Source of the DNA: Sphingopyxis yananensis
GTDB taxonomy: Bacteria > Pseudomonadota > Alphaproteobacteria > Sphingomonadales > Sphingomonadaceae
Assembly: GCF_020687785.1 (NCBI RefSeq)
Contig: NZ_JAJEWI010000005.1
Span: 186,001-250,000, forward strand
Reading direction: 5' to 3'
Length of the DNA: 64,000 nt
Shown: positions 26,931-35,603 of the stretch, in pieces
Layout of the letters: each line of letters starts with the position of its first letter
Numbering within the stretch: position 1 is the stretch's first letter
Made by a program: the position numbers and the translations under genes
Notes under the pieces: model-generated
What the model was told of the DNA's origin: nothing
Seen by the model: only the letters and a program-made list of their open reading frames with translations
Databases searched by the model: none

Positions 26931-28517
26931 TTATTTCGCGTCGCGGGAAAATTGGTCCAGCAAGCGGACGCCATAGCCGGTCATGCCCTTGGGGGTTAGT
27001 GGGCCGGCTTTATCGCTGCGGAATACCCCCGCAATGTCCAGATGCGCCCAGTCGATATTGGCATCGACGAAATGATCGATGAACAGCGCACCCAAGGTTG
27101 CGCCGGGGCCGCCCGATGCGGATGAATTGCCTATGTCCGCCACATCGGAACGCAAATAATCCGCGTAGGCCTTGTCGAGCGGTAGGCGCCACAGCTTTTC
27201 ACCCGATATTTTACCAGCGTTGACCAATTGGTCGGCGGTGGCGTCTGATCGCGCAAACAGGCCTGCATATTGATTGCCCACCGCGGATACGACAGCGCCG
27301 GTCAGCGTGGCGATATTGATAATGGTGCGGGGCTGATAGTGGCGGGCGACATATTCATTGGCGTCCGCCAACACCAAACGGCCTTCGGCGTCGGCGTTGG
27401 TCATTTCGATGGTTTTGCCCGACAAAGTGCGCACCACGTCGCTGGGGCGCTGGGCATTGCCGCTGGGCATATTTTCGGCCAGCGCTGCCACCGCTACAAT
27501 GTGGACAGGCGCGCGTGATTTGGCGAGCGAGAGGGCCGCCCCCATCACCGATGCTGCACCAGCGGTATCGCCCTTCATGCTAGTCATGCCATTGCTGGGT
27601 TTTAGCGACAGGCCGCCGCTGTCAAAAGTGATGCCTTTGCCGACCAGTGCGAGGGGCGCAGCCGGCGAGCCTTGCCCGCGATAGCGCACCGCAATGAGCC
27701 GTGACCCACGTGGGCTTCCTTGGCCAACGCCGACCAGCGCGCCCATGCCCAATTTGCGCATGGCGGCTTCGTCCAACACTTCGATGGTGACACCCGCTAT
27801 GCCGGCAAAGGCTTCGCGCGTGCGGGCGGCAAAGCTTTCGGGGTAAATGACATTGGCTGGTTCATTGGACAGGTTGCGGGCCAAGCGCGCACCGTCGATC
27901 AGTGCCATGCTGCGCACGTCAAATATGGCTTTGGCTGATGTACTGTTCGGGCCAATGATGGTGACGGGGGCGGTGGGGGCTGGCTGTGTTAGGTCGGTGC
28001 GATAACGATCAAAACGATATTGCCCCAAGCCAAAGCCGGCGGCGATGTCGATGCTGGCATTTTCATCCGTGCTGCCGGCAATCGCGATGGAAAGCGGGTC
28101 ATTGGCTAGGGCGTTAGCCGCCGCGCCGCCCGCCAATTGCCAGTCCAATTTTGCGCGGCCCGTTCCCAGACCAATTAGCAAAATTTGCCCATATGGCCCA
28201 ATGCCGCGCAGCGCCAAGCTGCTGGACTGTGCGCCGGTAAAACGCGCGTCCGATATGGCGCGCTGGATGGCGGCGCGATCGGTTGCAGACAGGTTGACGC
28301 CCGATAGCGATGGCAGGTCGGCGCTGGGGGTGATGATGACCAAAGTGCCATTTTCGGGTGCGATGGCGGAAAAACCGATCGGGCGTTCGGCGCTGTTATC
28401 CCTTTGGGTGGGCGCGACGCCGGACCCAACCACATATTGGGCCGAAACCGGGGATGTCCCAGCAAGGGCCATTGCCAAGGCAATGCCACCGGCCTTCAAA
28501 ATATGTTGATAGTGCAT
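26931..28517 (-). CDS. Exported M17 leucyl aminopeptidase
   Basis: A 528-aa M17 metallopeptidase with a signal peptide (MHYQHILKAGGIALAMALAG, cleavage near VSAQ), so it acts in the periplasm, unlike cytoplasmic PepA. The N-terminal macro-like domain spans about residues 40-190. The catalytic domain contains VGKGITFDSGGLSLKP (Lys and Asp metal ligands), MKGDTAGAASV, and NADAEGRLVLADA, which carries the Asp/Glu ligands and catalytic Arg; the usual motif is NTDAEGRL, so T is replaced by A. It releases N-terminal residues from peptides. The next gene, a small beta-rich protein, diverges from it. Confidence 0.93.
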   Translation of the reverse strand: MHYQHILKAGGIALAMALAGTSPVSAQYVVGSGVAPTQRDNSAERPIGFSAIAPENGTLVIITPSADLPSLSGVNLSATDRAAIQRAISDARFTGAQSSSLALRGIGPYGQILLIGLGTGRAKLDWQLAGGAAANALANDPLSIAIAGSTDENASIDIAAGFGLGQYRFDRYRTDLTQPAPTAPVTIIGPNSTSAKAIFDVRSMALIDGARLARNLSNEPANVIYPESFAARTREAFAGIAGVTIEVLDEAAMRKLGMGALVGVGQGSPRGSRLIAVRYRGQGSPAAPLALVGKGITFDSGGLSLKPSNGMTSMKGDTAGAASVMGAALSLAKSRAPVHIVAVAALAENMPSGNAQRPSDVVRTLSGKTIEMTNADAEGRLVLADANEYVARHYQPRTIINIATLTGAVVSAVGNQYAGLFARSDATADQLVNAGKISGEKLWRLPLDKAYADYLRSDVADIGNSSASGGPGATLGALFIDHFVDANIDWAHLDIAGVFRSDKAGPLTPKGMTGYGVRLLDQFSRDAK

Positions 28518-28694
28518 AGAAAATCCCCACGATATTCGACCGCTACAAGGCGGAATGGAAAGCCACGGATGGCGCTATGTCTGGGTGAATAAACGAGGGG
28601 GCGCAATTTTAATAGCGGGAGGACGTGACGGTCTTGATTCCTGACAAAAGCCTGTCATTGTTAATTGACATCATGTTTAATAAGGAGAGGGTCT

Positions 28695-28997
28695 ATGGCC
28701 AGTGTTGCAGGCAATTATGATTGCGTTACCAAGTCGCCCATGGGTGATCAGAAATCGGTTTTCTCCGTTCAGGTTGATGGCGACAGCTTCACTGGACAAA
28801 ATGCTGGCGCCATGGGCGCGATGGACGTCGAAAATGGCAAGGTTGATGGAAATAAGCTGACTTGGACCATGAATATGAAGGTTCCTATGCCGATGACGCT
28901 GGAATGCGAAGCCACGGTTGACGGTGATAATTTGACCGGCACGATCAAGGCTGGCGCTTTTGGCTCCATGGCGATGACAGGCACACGTCAGGCCTGA
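28695..28997 (+). CDS. Small conserved protein of unknown function
   Basis: A 100-aa protein, start supported by AAGGAGAGG just upstream of the ATG at 28695. It is built of short alternating strands (YDCVTKSP, KSVFSVQVDGDSFTGQNAG, VDGNKLTWTMNM, MTLECEATVDGDNLTGTIKAG, MAMTGTRQA) with repeated VDGDxxTG turns and two cysteines. That suggests a small beta-barrel or meander. I believe similar proteins occur in other sphingomonads, but no function is known to me. It lacks a signal peptide and is followed by its own terminator. Confidence 0.75.
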   Translation: MASVAGNYDCVTKSPMGDQKSVFSVQVDGDSFTGQNAGAMGAMDVENGKVDGNKLTWTMNMKVPMPMTLECEATVDGDNLTGTIKAGAFGSMAMTGTRQA

Positions 28998-29048
28998 GGC
29001 ACCCCGCCCGCGCGGATTAAGGACCATAGCGGGATAAATATTTCATTT

Positions 29049-29076
29049 AAGCCGGGCCGATTTGGTCCGGCTTTTT
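29049..29076 (+). terminator. Intrinsic terminator
   Basis: GCCGGGCC and GGTCCGGC (29051-29071) make an 8-bp stem with one G-U pair and a GATTT loop, flanked by AA and TTTTT. Confidence 0.85.
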
Positions 29077-29188
29077 ATTTGTTTTCAGATGTTTGAATTA
29101 ATCTTCTGCCCTTTGGGTGCCAACAGCGGGCAGGCCTATCTCGATCGGGGGTTTCTTAATGGCCGCTTGGGGACCATAGCATCGGGCT

Positions 29189-30457
29189 ATGCACCACAGT
29201 TTCGAATCCTCCAAACAATCGCCTCAAAAACATGTGCCTATGCCCGGACCAAGGGAATTGGTGTTTATGATGGCAATGGTCATGGCGCTAAATGCCTTGG
29301 CTATTGATGCGATGCTTCCCGCCCTGCCGGCGATATCCGAAGCTTTGCACGTCTCACAAGCCAATCATCGGCAATATATTATTTCGATATATCTGCTGGG
29401 CGTTGGGGCGGGATCTTTGCTGTACGGGCCATTGGCTGATCGCTTTGGTCGGCGGCCGGTGTTGATCCCGACATTGGTGGCCTATGTGTTGTTTGCTATT
29501 GGTAGCGGCCTGTCGACCGATTTTTCGACATTGTTGGCGCTTCGTTTCGGACATGGGGTGATATCGGCGTCCTTGGGCGTGGTGTGCGTTGCGGTCATTC
29601 GCGATCTATTCTCTGGTGATGCTATGGCCAAGCGCTTGTCGCTGGTTTTCATGGTATTTATGATCGTTCCTGTGCTGGCCCCGACATTGGGCGCCGCGGT
29701 TGCGGCCGTGGCCGGATGGCGCGCGATTTTCATTGTGTTGGCCGTGATGGCTGTGCTGATGATTTTGTGGCTACGTCGTTTGCCAGAAACATTGGCGAGG
29801 GAAGATCGGCGTTCTTTGGAATGGAAAACGCTGTGGAGCGGATGGGCGCAGGTGACGCGCCACCGCCGTGCGGCAGGATATATGATTGCGTCTGGGACCA
29901 TGCAGGGGGCGCTCTTTGGCTATGTGAACAGCAGCGAGCAGATTATTTCTGAGCTTTTTCACGCCAAAGATATGTTTCCCATTATTTTTGCGTGCGTGGC
30001 TAGCGGTGTCGCCATAGCCAATTTTTCCAACGCCGCCATCGTCGAGCGTTTTGGCGCGCGGCGTGTATCGCAGACCGCCGTATTTGCGTTCATTGTCACC
30101 AGTCTGATTCAATTGGTAGCGACGCTGAGTGGTGAAGAAACGTTGACCGTATTCACCATTTTGATGATGATCAATATCGGGTTGATCGGCTTTATCGGCG
30201 GTAATTTTGGTTCGATTGCTATGGAAGATTTCGGACATATTGCCGGTGTCGCATCATCTTATCAGAATTTTGCAAAGGGCCTGTTGTCGGCGGTTACAGG
30301 GGCGCTGATTGGACAGCAGTTTGACGGAACAAGCTTGCCGTTGGCGCTGGCTTTCTTGGGTTGTGGTATCACATGTTTGGTGCTGGTGTTCTGGGCGGAG
30401 CGGGGGAAGTTGTTTACAAGGCCCAGAACGGCTCCAAAAACGCCCCAAGCCCCATAA
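29189..30457 (+). CDS. Bcr/CflA-type multidrug efflux MFS transporter
   Basis: A 422-aa major facilitator with twelve predicted helices. Drug:H+ antiporter markers of the 12-TM group are present: NALAIDAMLPALPAI in helix 1 (Bcr/CflA signature), GPLADRFGRRPVL between helices 2 and 3, and FMIVPVLAPTLGAAV in helix 5. It probably exports hydrophobic drugs. An 18-residue polar N-terminus precedes an internal ATG at 29240, so the true start is not certain. A terminator separates it from the convergent permease. Confidence 0.9.
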   Translation: MHHSFESSKQSPQKHVPMPGPRELVFMMAMVMALNALAIDAMLPALPAISEALHVSQANHRQYIISIYLLGVGAGSLLYGPLADRFGRRPVLIPTLVAYVLFAIGSGLSTDFSTLLALRFGHGVISASLGVVCVAVIRDLFSGDAMAKRLSLVFMVFMIVPVLAPTLGAAVAAVAGWRAIFIVLAVMAVLMILWLRRLPETLAREDRRSLEWKTLWSGWAQVTRHRRAAGYMIASGTMQGALFGYVNSSEQIISELFHAKDMFPIIFACVASGVAIANFSNAAIVERFGARRVSQTAVFAFIVTSLIQLVATLSGEETLTVFTILMMINIGLIGFIGGNFGSIAMEDFGHIAGVASSYQNFAKGLLSAVTGALIGQQFDGTSLPLALAFLGCGITCLVLVFWAERGKLFTRPRTAPKTPQAP

Positions 30458-30496
30458 GATAGGCCCCATAGGGATGGGGACAGGTTAATGAAAAAG

Positions 30497-30525
30497 AAGG
30501 GGGCCCGCAGGCCCCCTTTATTTTT
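30497..30525. terminator. Bidirectional terminator
   Basis: AAGGGGGCC and GGCCCCCTT form a 9-bp stem with a CGCA loop. It is followed by TATTTTT on plus and by the complement of AAAAAG on minus. The last base overlaps the permease stop region. Confidence 0.85.
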
Positions 30526-32047
30526 AGCTTGCGACGATTTCGTCGTCCTGTGCGTCGACGATTCCACGCCCAACATGGCTTTTGCGATAGCCATAAAGGA
30601 AGTAGAAAATCAGACCAATCCCGCCCCAAACAGGCAGGACCAATTTCGCATCGGTCGGCAGGTTCAAATAGAGACCAAAGGTGCCGATGATCGCCAAAGG
30701 CGCGATGACCCAAACAAAAGGCGTGCGGAAGGGGCGTACGCGGTGCGGGTCTTTGACGCGCAGCATTAACACCGCAATTGCCACCATGAAAAAGGCGAAG
30801 AGCGTTCCCGAATTGGAAATATCAGCCAATTTTCCCACGGGCAAAAAGGCCGCGAAAACAGCCACCGCGGCACCCGTAATCATCGTCACAATATGCGGCG
30901 TTTTCCACTTTGGGTGAATGCTGGCTAATTTCTCGGGCAGTAAGCCGTCGCGGGCCATCACAAAGAAAATGCGGGTCTGGCCGAACAACATGATCAAAAT
31001 GACCGATGGCAGCGCCAAAAATGCCGCCAAGCCAATGGTGTTGCCAATGGCAGGATGGCCGATTTCACGCAAGACGTGGGCCAAGGCTTCGCGCGAGCAG
31101 ACAAGCGGTTCCTGTCCCACGGCCAGCAACGATGCGCATCGTTGTGCCATCGCAGTGGAGCCTGGCGACAAGATTTCGCCGTTCAAGCCCGTAACGGGTT
31201 GTGCGCCCAAGGTGCCAATGGCGCCCGCTGCTACCAACAGATAGAAGATGGTGCAGACACCCAGTGAGGCGATCAAGCCAATGGGGACATTGCGCTGGGG
31301 GTTTTTGGTTTCTTCGGCTGCGGTGGAGACGGCGTCAAAACCGACATAGGCAAAGAAGATTGAGGCGGCCGCCCCAACAGCGCCAAGCCCCGCAACCTGC
31401 CCAAACCAGCCATTGGGCATGAACGGTTCAAAATTTTGGCCTTTGATCATCGGGATGGTCAAAAAAACGAACAAGCTGAGCGCCGCGACTTTGATGACGA
31501 CGAGTACGGCATTCACCCGCGCGCTTTCGGTAGTACCGATCATCAGCAGGCCGGTTATCAATAAAGCGATGAACATGGCAGGCAGGTTGACGATACCGCC
31601 ACCATAAGGGCCGACCGTTATTTCCATGGGAATGTTAACGCCAGCCGTCGCCATTAATCCGATGAAATATCCGGACCACCCAACGGACACGGCTGATGCC
31701 GCGACCGCATATTCCAATATCAGCGCCCAGCCCACGGTCCATGCAAGTAATTCGCCCATTACAGCATAGGTATAGGTATAGGCACTGCCCGAAACCGGAA
31801 CCATTGAAGCGAGTTCCGAATAGCAAAGTGCTGCGACCACACAGACGAGCCCTGCGATCACAAAGCTCCACAACATGCCAGGGCCAGCTTTTTGTGCGGC
31901 TTCGGATGTTAAAACGAAAATACCGGTGCCGATAATAGCACCGATGCCCAGCATGGTTAGCTGGAAAGCACCGAGCGTTCGGTGCAGCGACTTTTTCTCG
32001 GCTGTTGCCAAGATAGCGTCGAGAGATTTGACTCGACCAAAAATCAT
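30524..32047 (-). CDS. APC family amino acid permease
   Basis: A 507-aa amino acid-polyamine-organocation transporter with 12-14 helices. The first helix has the substrate-binding GIGAIIGTGIFVLTS motif; the CELASMVPVSGSAYTYTY-type stretch and the helix 6 FFAYVGFDAVSTAAEETKNPQRNVP motif are those of the CAT/YhdG (cationic amino acid) branch. A loop with SPGSTAMAQRCAS and CSREALAHVLREIGHP is extended. Substrate is therefore likely a basic or broad-range amino acid. It is a single-gene unit, with a 235-bp gap before hinT. Confidence 0.92.
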   Translation of the reverse strand: MIFGRVKSLDAILATAEKKSLHRTLGAFQLTMLGIGAIIGTGIFVLTSEAAQKAGPGMLWSFVIAGLVCVVAALCYSELASMVPVSGSAYTYTYAVMGELLAWTVGWALILEYAVAASAVSVGWSGYFIGLMATAGVNIPMEITVGPYGGGIVNLPAMFIALLITGLLMIGTTESARVNAVLVVIKVAALSLFVFLTIPMIKGQNFEPFMPNGWFGQVAGLGAVGAAASIFFAYVGFDAVSTAAEETKNPQRNVPIGLIASLGVCTIFYLLVAAGAIGTLGAQPVTGLNGEILSPGSTAMAQRCASLLAVGQEPLVCSREALAHVLREIGHPAIGNTIGLAAFLALPSVILIMLFGQTRIFFVMARDGLLPEKLASIHPKWKTPHIVTMITGAAVAVFAAFLPVGKLADISNSGTLFAFFMVAIAVLMLRVKDPHRVRPFRTPFVWVIAPLAIIGTFGLYLNLPTDAKLVLPVWGGIGLIFYFLYGYRKSHVGRGIVDAQDDEIVAS

Positions 32048-32282
32048 TCACATTCCCCCTTTTACAGGCCTTGGGGTTAGGCCTGGTTGTGGCGGACAAC
32101 CTAGTCGATCCGTTCGTTAGCGCAACGGCAATTCGGCGCATGATGACGCTTATTTGACAGGCGGAGACATGCCATTTGTGGCGTTTGTGAGTGCAAATCT
32201 GCGCGCTTATGTCTTGTCGGCGCATGTTCGCGGCACGAACGGAGATGTCCGTTCCTGCCGACATGGTGGCGTCGCGCTTGGT

Positions 32283-32663
32283 TTAGGCGCGGGCCAGCAT
32301 GGGGCCCATGAATTGACCGCCAAACAGGTGAACATGCAGGTGCGGCACTTCTTGTCCGCCGTGCTGGCCAATATTGGCCAGCAAACGATAGCCCGGTTCG
32401 ACGAGATTATTTTCGCGCGCGACATGGCCAACGGCGCGGATGAAACCCGCAATTTCTGCGTCATTTGCTTTGGCGGAGAAATCATCCCAGCTCACATAGC
32501 GCCCCTTGGGAATGACCAGAATATGCAATGGTGCCTGCGGATTTATGTCATGAAAGGCAAAAGCATATTCGTCGTCGTAGACGGGGTTGGACGGCAAATC
32601 CCCACGCAAAATGCGCGCGAAAATATTGTTGTCGTCATAAGCTTGGGTGGCATCGATTGGCAT
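32283..32663 (-). CDS. HIT family protein (HinT-like)
   Basis: A 126-aa histidine triad nucleotide hydrolase. NIFARILRGDLPSNPVY, the HDINPQAPLHILVIPK segment and the signature QEVPHLHVHLFGG are intact. HinT enzymes hydrolyse purine nucleoside phosphoramidates. The start has AAGGATT upstream. It lies 18 bp after hisE on the same strand, a pairing usual at the end of alphaproteobacterial histidine operons. Confidence 0.94.
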   Translation of the reverse strand: MPIDATQAYDDNNIFARILRGDLPSNPVYDDEYAFAFHDINPQAPLHILVIPKGRYVSWDDFSAKANDAEIAGFIRAVGHVARENNLVEPGYRLLANIGQHGGQEVPHLHVHLFGGQFMGPMLARA

Positions 32664-32681
32664 GAGTGAATCCTTATGCTG

Positions 32682-33014
32682 TCAGGATTGGCGCGCGGCT
32701 TTTTCGGCGATGCCGGATGTTCCGTGTCGGCGGGTCAGTTCGGCGGCGATATCTGCCCATGAAAGACCGCGATCGGCCATTAAAATCGTGAGGTGAAAGA
32801 CCAGATCGCTGGCTTCGCCGACCAAGGCTTTGTCGTCTTCCGTCAAGGCTGCGATAATGGTTTCGACTGCTTCTTCGCCGACCTTTTCCGCGATTTTCTT
32901 GCGCCCTTTGGCGGCAAGGCTGGCGACATAGCTGTCTGTTTTATTGGCGTCCGCCATGCGGCTGTGCACCACCTCTTCCAGCGTCGTCAAAGCGTCCCCG
33001 ACCGAAATTGTCAT
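32682..33014 (-). CDS. hisE: Phosphoribosyl-ATP diphosphatase
   Basis: A 110-aa all-helical MazG-like enzyme that converts PR-ATP to PR-AMP, the second step of histidine synthesis. The metal site EKVGEEAVETIIAA and the EASDLVFHLTILM helix are intact. AAAGGG at the correct distance favours the ATG at 33014; the ATG at 33020 is too close to it. The rest of the histidine pathway is not in this window: directly upstream is ung on the other strand, so hisE-hinT is detached from the main his operon. Confidence 0.93.
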   Translation of the reverse strand: MTISVGDALTTLEEVVHSRMADANKTDSYVASLAAKGRKKIAEKVGEEAVETIIAALTEDDKALVGEASDLVFHLTILMADRGLSWADIAAELTRRHGTSGIAEKAARQS

Positions 33015-33120
33015 GCGCATCCCTTTATGCGGCGGTTGAATTTAAGCTCCTCCCTAGCTTTCGCTTGGATGACGAACAAGGGTGCTGGACAATTTTCGGT
33101 GGGTCTGTTGGAAGGGGTGG

Positions 33121-33882
33121 ATGATGAAGGCTTTGCTTCCAACGAATTGGGTGTCGGTTTTGGCACCATATTATGATGCCCGCGACTTGGACAGCGTTGT
33201 GGCGCGGGTTTTGGGTGCGCAGGCGGCGGGTGAGACGGTCTATCCGCCGCAAGACCAGTGGTTTGCGGCGCTGGAGGCGACAGCGCCGCAGGATGTGCGC
33301 GTGGTGATTTTGGGGCAGGACCCTTATCATGGGGCGGGTCAGGCCCATGGTTTGTGCTTTTCGGTGCGGCCGGGGGTGCGGGTTCCGCCGAGCCTGAAGA
33401 ATATTTACAAAGAATTGGCGGATGATGTGGGCGCTGTGCCGGTGCGGCATGGATATTTGCAGCATTGGGCCGAACAGGGCGTGTTGCTGTTGAACAATGT
33501 GCTGACGGTCGAGGCTGGCAAACCGGCTTCGCACAAAGGGTGGGGGTGGGAAGCCTTTACGGACGCGGTGGTGACAGCGGTCGCGGCGGATGCTACGCCC
33601 AAAGTCTTTATTTTGTGGGGCAGCCATGCCCAGAAAAAAGCGGATAAAATCAAAATATTGGCCGAGGGAGGGCCGCATTTGATTTTGCGGGGGCCGCATC
33701 CATCACCCTTGTCGGCCTATCACGGATTTTTCGGCAGCAAGCCCTTTAGCCAAGCTAATGATTTTTTGGTTAAAAACGGACGATCAGCGATTGATTGGCA
33801 ATTGCCTTATATGGTGGATGACGGATGGGTCGATGAGAGTGATCGACAACTTTCGTTCGACCATATTGCGAATGGTTCTTAA
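33121..33882 (+). CDS. ung: Uracil-DNA glycosylase, family 1
   Basis: A 253-aa base-excision repair enzyme that removes uracil from DNA. The water-activating loop GQDPYHGAGQAHGLCFSV, the uracil-specific Phe/Asn region (LLNNVLTVEAGKPASHKGWGWE) and the minor-groove loop HPSPLSAYHGFFGSKPFS are intact. GGAAGGGG precedes the ATG at 33121; an ATG follows immediately at 33124. Length fits the family. The C-terminal ~35 residues (DWQLPYMVDDGWVDESDRQ...) are a non-conserved tail. Confidence 0.95.
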   Translation: MMKALLPTNWVSVLAPYYDARDLDSVVARVLGAQAAGETVYPPQDQWFAALEATAPQDVRVVILGQDPYHGAGQAHGLCFSVRPGVRVPPSLKNIYKELADDVGAVPVRHGYLQHWAEQGVLLLNNVLTVEAGKPASHKGWGWEAFTDAVVTAVAADATPKVFILWGSHAQKKADKIKILAEGGPHLILRGPHPSPLSAYHGFFGSKPFSQANDFLVKNGRSAIDWQLPYMVDDGWVDESDRQLSFDHIANGS

Positions 33883-33910
33883 TAAGGGGCTTCGACCTAT
33901 CGGAGTCTGA

Positions 33911-34126
33911 ATGATGTCACGCGATTTGACCAAAACCCTTACCTATCTGATCTTGCACCTGATAATTGGGTTTAGCGTGGCTTATGCGCTGACGGGGTCT
34001 TTGGTGGTCGCGGGCGGGATCGCGGTGATTGAGCCTATTTGTAATGCGGTGGCGTTTTTCTTTCATGAAAAGGCGTGGAAGCGGACGGATGAGCGGGCCT
34101 GTCATCTCCGGTTTGTGGCGGCCTAA
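33911..34126 (+). CDS. DUF2061 membrane protein
   Basis: A 71-aa protein with two helices (residues 9-27 and 29-50). LHLIIGFSVAYALTGSLVVAGGIAVIEPICNAVAFFFHEKAW is the DUF2061 pattern, including the terminal HEKAW. Function unknown. It begins 28 bp after ung and has a CGGAGTC ribosome site. Confidence 0.82.
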   Translation: MMSRDLTKTLTYLILHLIIGFSVAYALTGSLVVAGGIAVIEPICNAVAFFFHEKAWKRTDERACHLRFVAA

Positions 34127-34144
34127 AGGACGTGCCGCCCGATA

Positions 34145-34723
34145 TTAGGCGGCGATGGGAAAGGGCAGGCTGCCTTGGATTGGGGGCGGGAGGGGCCATG
34201 ATTTGACCGCGCGCGTCAGGCCGGTGAACTGATCAAATTCCGACAAAATGAGATGTTCCGCTGTCCAGCCAAAATGTTGCGGGATGGCGGTTTTGGCGTT
34301 GGCGGGCATGGGCAGGGGAATATGGGGCCGGATGGGCGTGACGGTGAGATTTTGGGCGGCGAGGTGCGGGGTGAGCGCGGCGATGAAGTGATTGATATCG
34401 CGTAGGCTTTGCGGGGTGGGGTGCGATAGCGCGGCGGCTTGGTTGATGGCGGTGATGCGGGTTTGTTGGAGCGCGAAGGCGGGCGGTAGCATTTCGGGCA
34501 AGGCGGCGGTGAGGCGTTGGCGCAGGAAGGGGTGGGGAAGGTCGGATTGGGCCAGTTCTCCGATGTTGAGCGCATAGAAGATTTCTGGAAAATCAGTGGT
34601 TTGAGCGGCCGGAATTTGGCGGGGGGATTGGATTTTCGCGCGCAAAGCGGCGGTGAGGCGGCGGCTGTCGGGGGAGGGCAGCGAGAGGGCCAGATTGTAG
34701 GTGTAGCGCGCGGGCATGGGCAT
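34145..34723 (-). CDS. Possible degenerate 2H phosphoesterase (2'-5' RNA ligase-like)
   Basis: A 192-aa protein. The overall course (YNLALSLPSPDSRRL at the start, a central helix LRDINHFIAAL, RPHIPLPMP, then HLILSEFDQFTGLTRAVKSWPL at the end) resembles the 2H/LigT fold, where the last motif usually reads ...ES...Y...WPL. The second HxTL motif would be HIPL, with Thr replaced by Pro, and the first HxT is not found. If the assignment holds, catalysis is probably lost. It is Pro-rich and GC-rich, and converges with the DUF2061 gene 18 bp away. Confidence 0.5.
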   Translation of the reverse strand: MPMPARYTYNLALSLPSPDSRRLTAALRAKIQSPRQIPAAQTTDFPEIFYALNIGELAQSDLPHPFLRQRLTAALPEMLPPAFALQQTRITAINQAAALSHPTPQSLRDINHFIAALTPHLAAQNLTVTPIRPHIPLPMPANAKTAIPQHFGWTAEHLILSEFDQFTGLTRAVKSWPLPPPIQGSLPFPIAA

Positions 34724-34787
34724 CCTTCTTTCGTCATGGGCTGTGATGACGTGTTTCGGATGTTCTTATTATGTTCTTAATTTAATG

Positions 34788-34823
34788 AAAAGGGGTGATG
34801 GACGTTTGATCGTGCATCACCCC
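34788..34823 (-). terminator. Terminator of the glycine-zipper lipoprotein gene
   Basis: GGGGTGATG (34792-34800) and CATCACCCC (34815-34823) form a perfect 9-bp stem, followed on the minus strand by TTTTCATT. A second palindrome, GGCCTAA-TT-TTAGGCC, lies at 34843-34858 between this stem and the gene. Confidence 0.65.
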
Positions 34824-34957
34824 GTTTAGATCTTGATATTGGGGCCTAATTTTAGGCCAGATTATGCGCCCTGTTGGTGGCCGAGCGCCCGTCCGAGGGG
34901 GATTGCCCAAATAGGACCGGTGATTTTGGTCCAATATTTCGGTTTTTCGCGTGGGGA

Positions 34958-35365
34958 TTAGCGGCAGCGGACGTTGTTGCGGCCATCGCTGCCCTTTTCA
35001 ATGGCGCGGCCCGCGACGGCACCGCCGACGGCTCCGATCAGGCTGCCCAAGGTTTTCGATCCGCCTGGGGCGATGACATTGCCGAGGACGCCGCCTGCGA
35101 GGCCGCCGACGATGAGGCCGGTCGTGCCGTCCGAGCGTTTGCAATAATATCGGCCATCGCGGCCACGGTAGATTTCGTCATTATCGCCCAAGCGGCGTTC
35201 GCGATAGTCGCCGTCGCGGTAATGGTCGTCGGCATAATAGCCGCCGCCGCGATCATAGCGGCCATTGTCGTTGTAGAGCCCGCCGAGGCCGCTTTCACAG
35301 CCGGATAGGGCCACGCTGGCGAGGATGAGGGGGGTGAGTTTTGCGACGCTTTTGAGGCTGGTCAT
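34958..35365 (-). CDS. Glycine-zipper 2TM lipoprotein
   Basis: A 135-aa lipoprotein with a signal peptide ending in a lipobox (SVALSGC). A Tyr/Asp/Arg/Gly-rich low-complexity region (about residues 30-75, GRYDRGGGYYADDHYRDGDY) precedes RDGRYYCKRSDGTTG and a glycine-zipper pair (IVGGLAGGVLGNVIAPGG and LGSLIGAVGGAVAGRAI), the fold of 17-kDa surface antigen proteins. AGGAGAG before the ATG at 35365 fixes the start. It is likely anchored in the outer membrane. Confidence 0.87.
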   Translation of the reverse strand: MTSLKSVAKLTPLILASVALSGCESGLGGLYNDNGRYDRGGGYYADDHYRDGDYRERRLGDNDEIYRGRDGRYYCKRSDGTTGLIVGGLAGGVLGNVIAPGGSKTLGSLIGAVGGAVAGRAIEKGSDGRNNVRCR

Positions 35366-35603
35366 TTTTGCTCTCCTGTCATGATGTTCCAGTTTTGGCC
35401 GGTTTTGGGCCGCGTTAGGCCGCGATGGGCGGCTGGGCATCAAGGAGATAACTGCTCAGAAAATTGGGAGTTCCCTTGGGTGGAAAAAGGCGCGCTATTT
35501 TCAGGGGTTAGCGGGACATTGAATTTGGAAGTTGCCGAAGTTTACGGTCTGCCGCGCGGGGAGCGTTTGGGGAGGTGGGTATTTTGTGGGGGGGTGATGG
35601 GCT

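Noticed and set aside
30430-30475. Direct repeat of GCCCCATA before the terminator
   Set aside because: Only two short copies with no extension; most likely chance.
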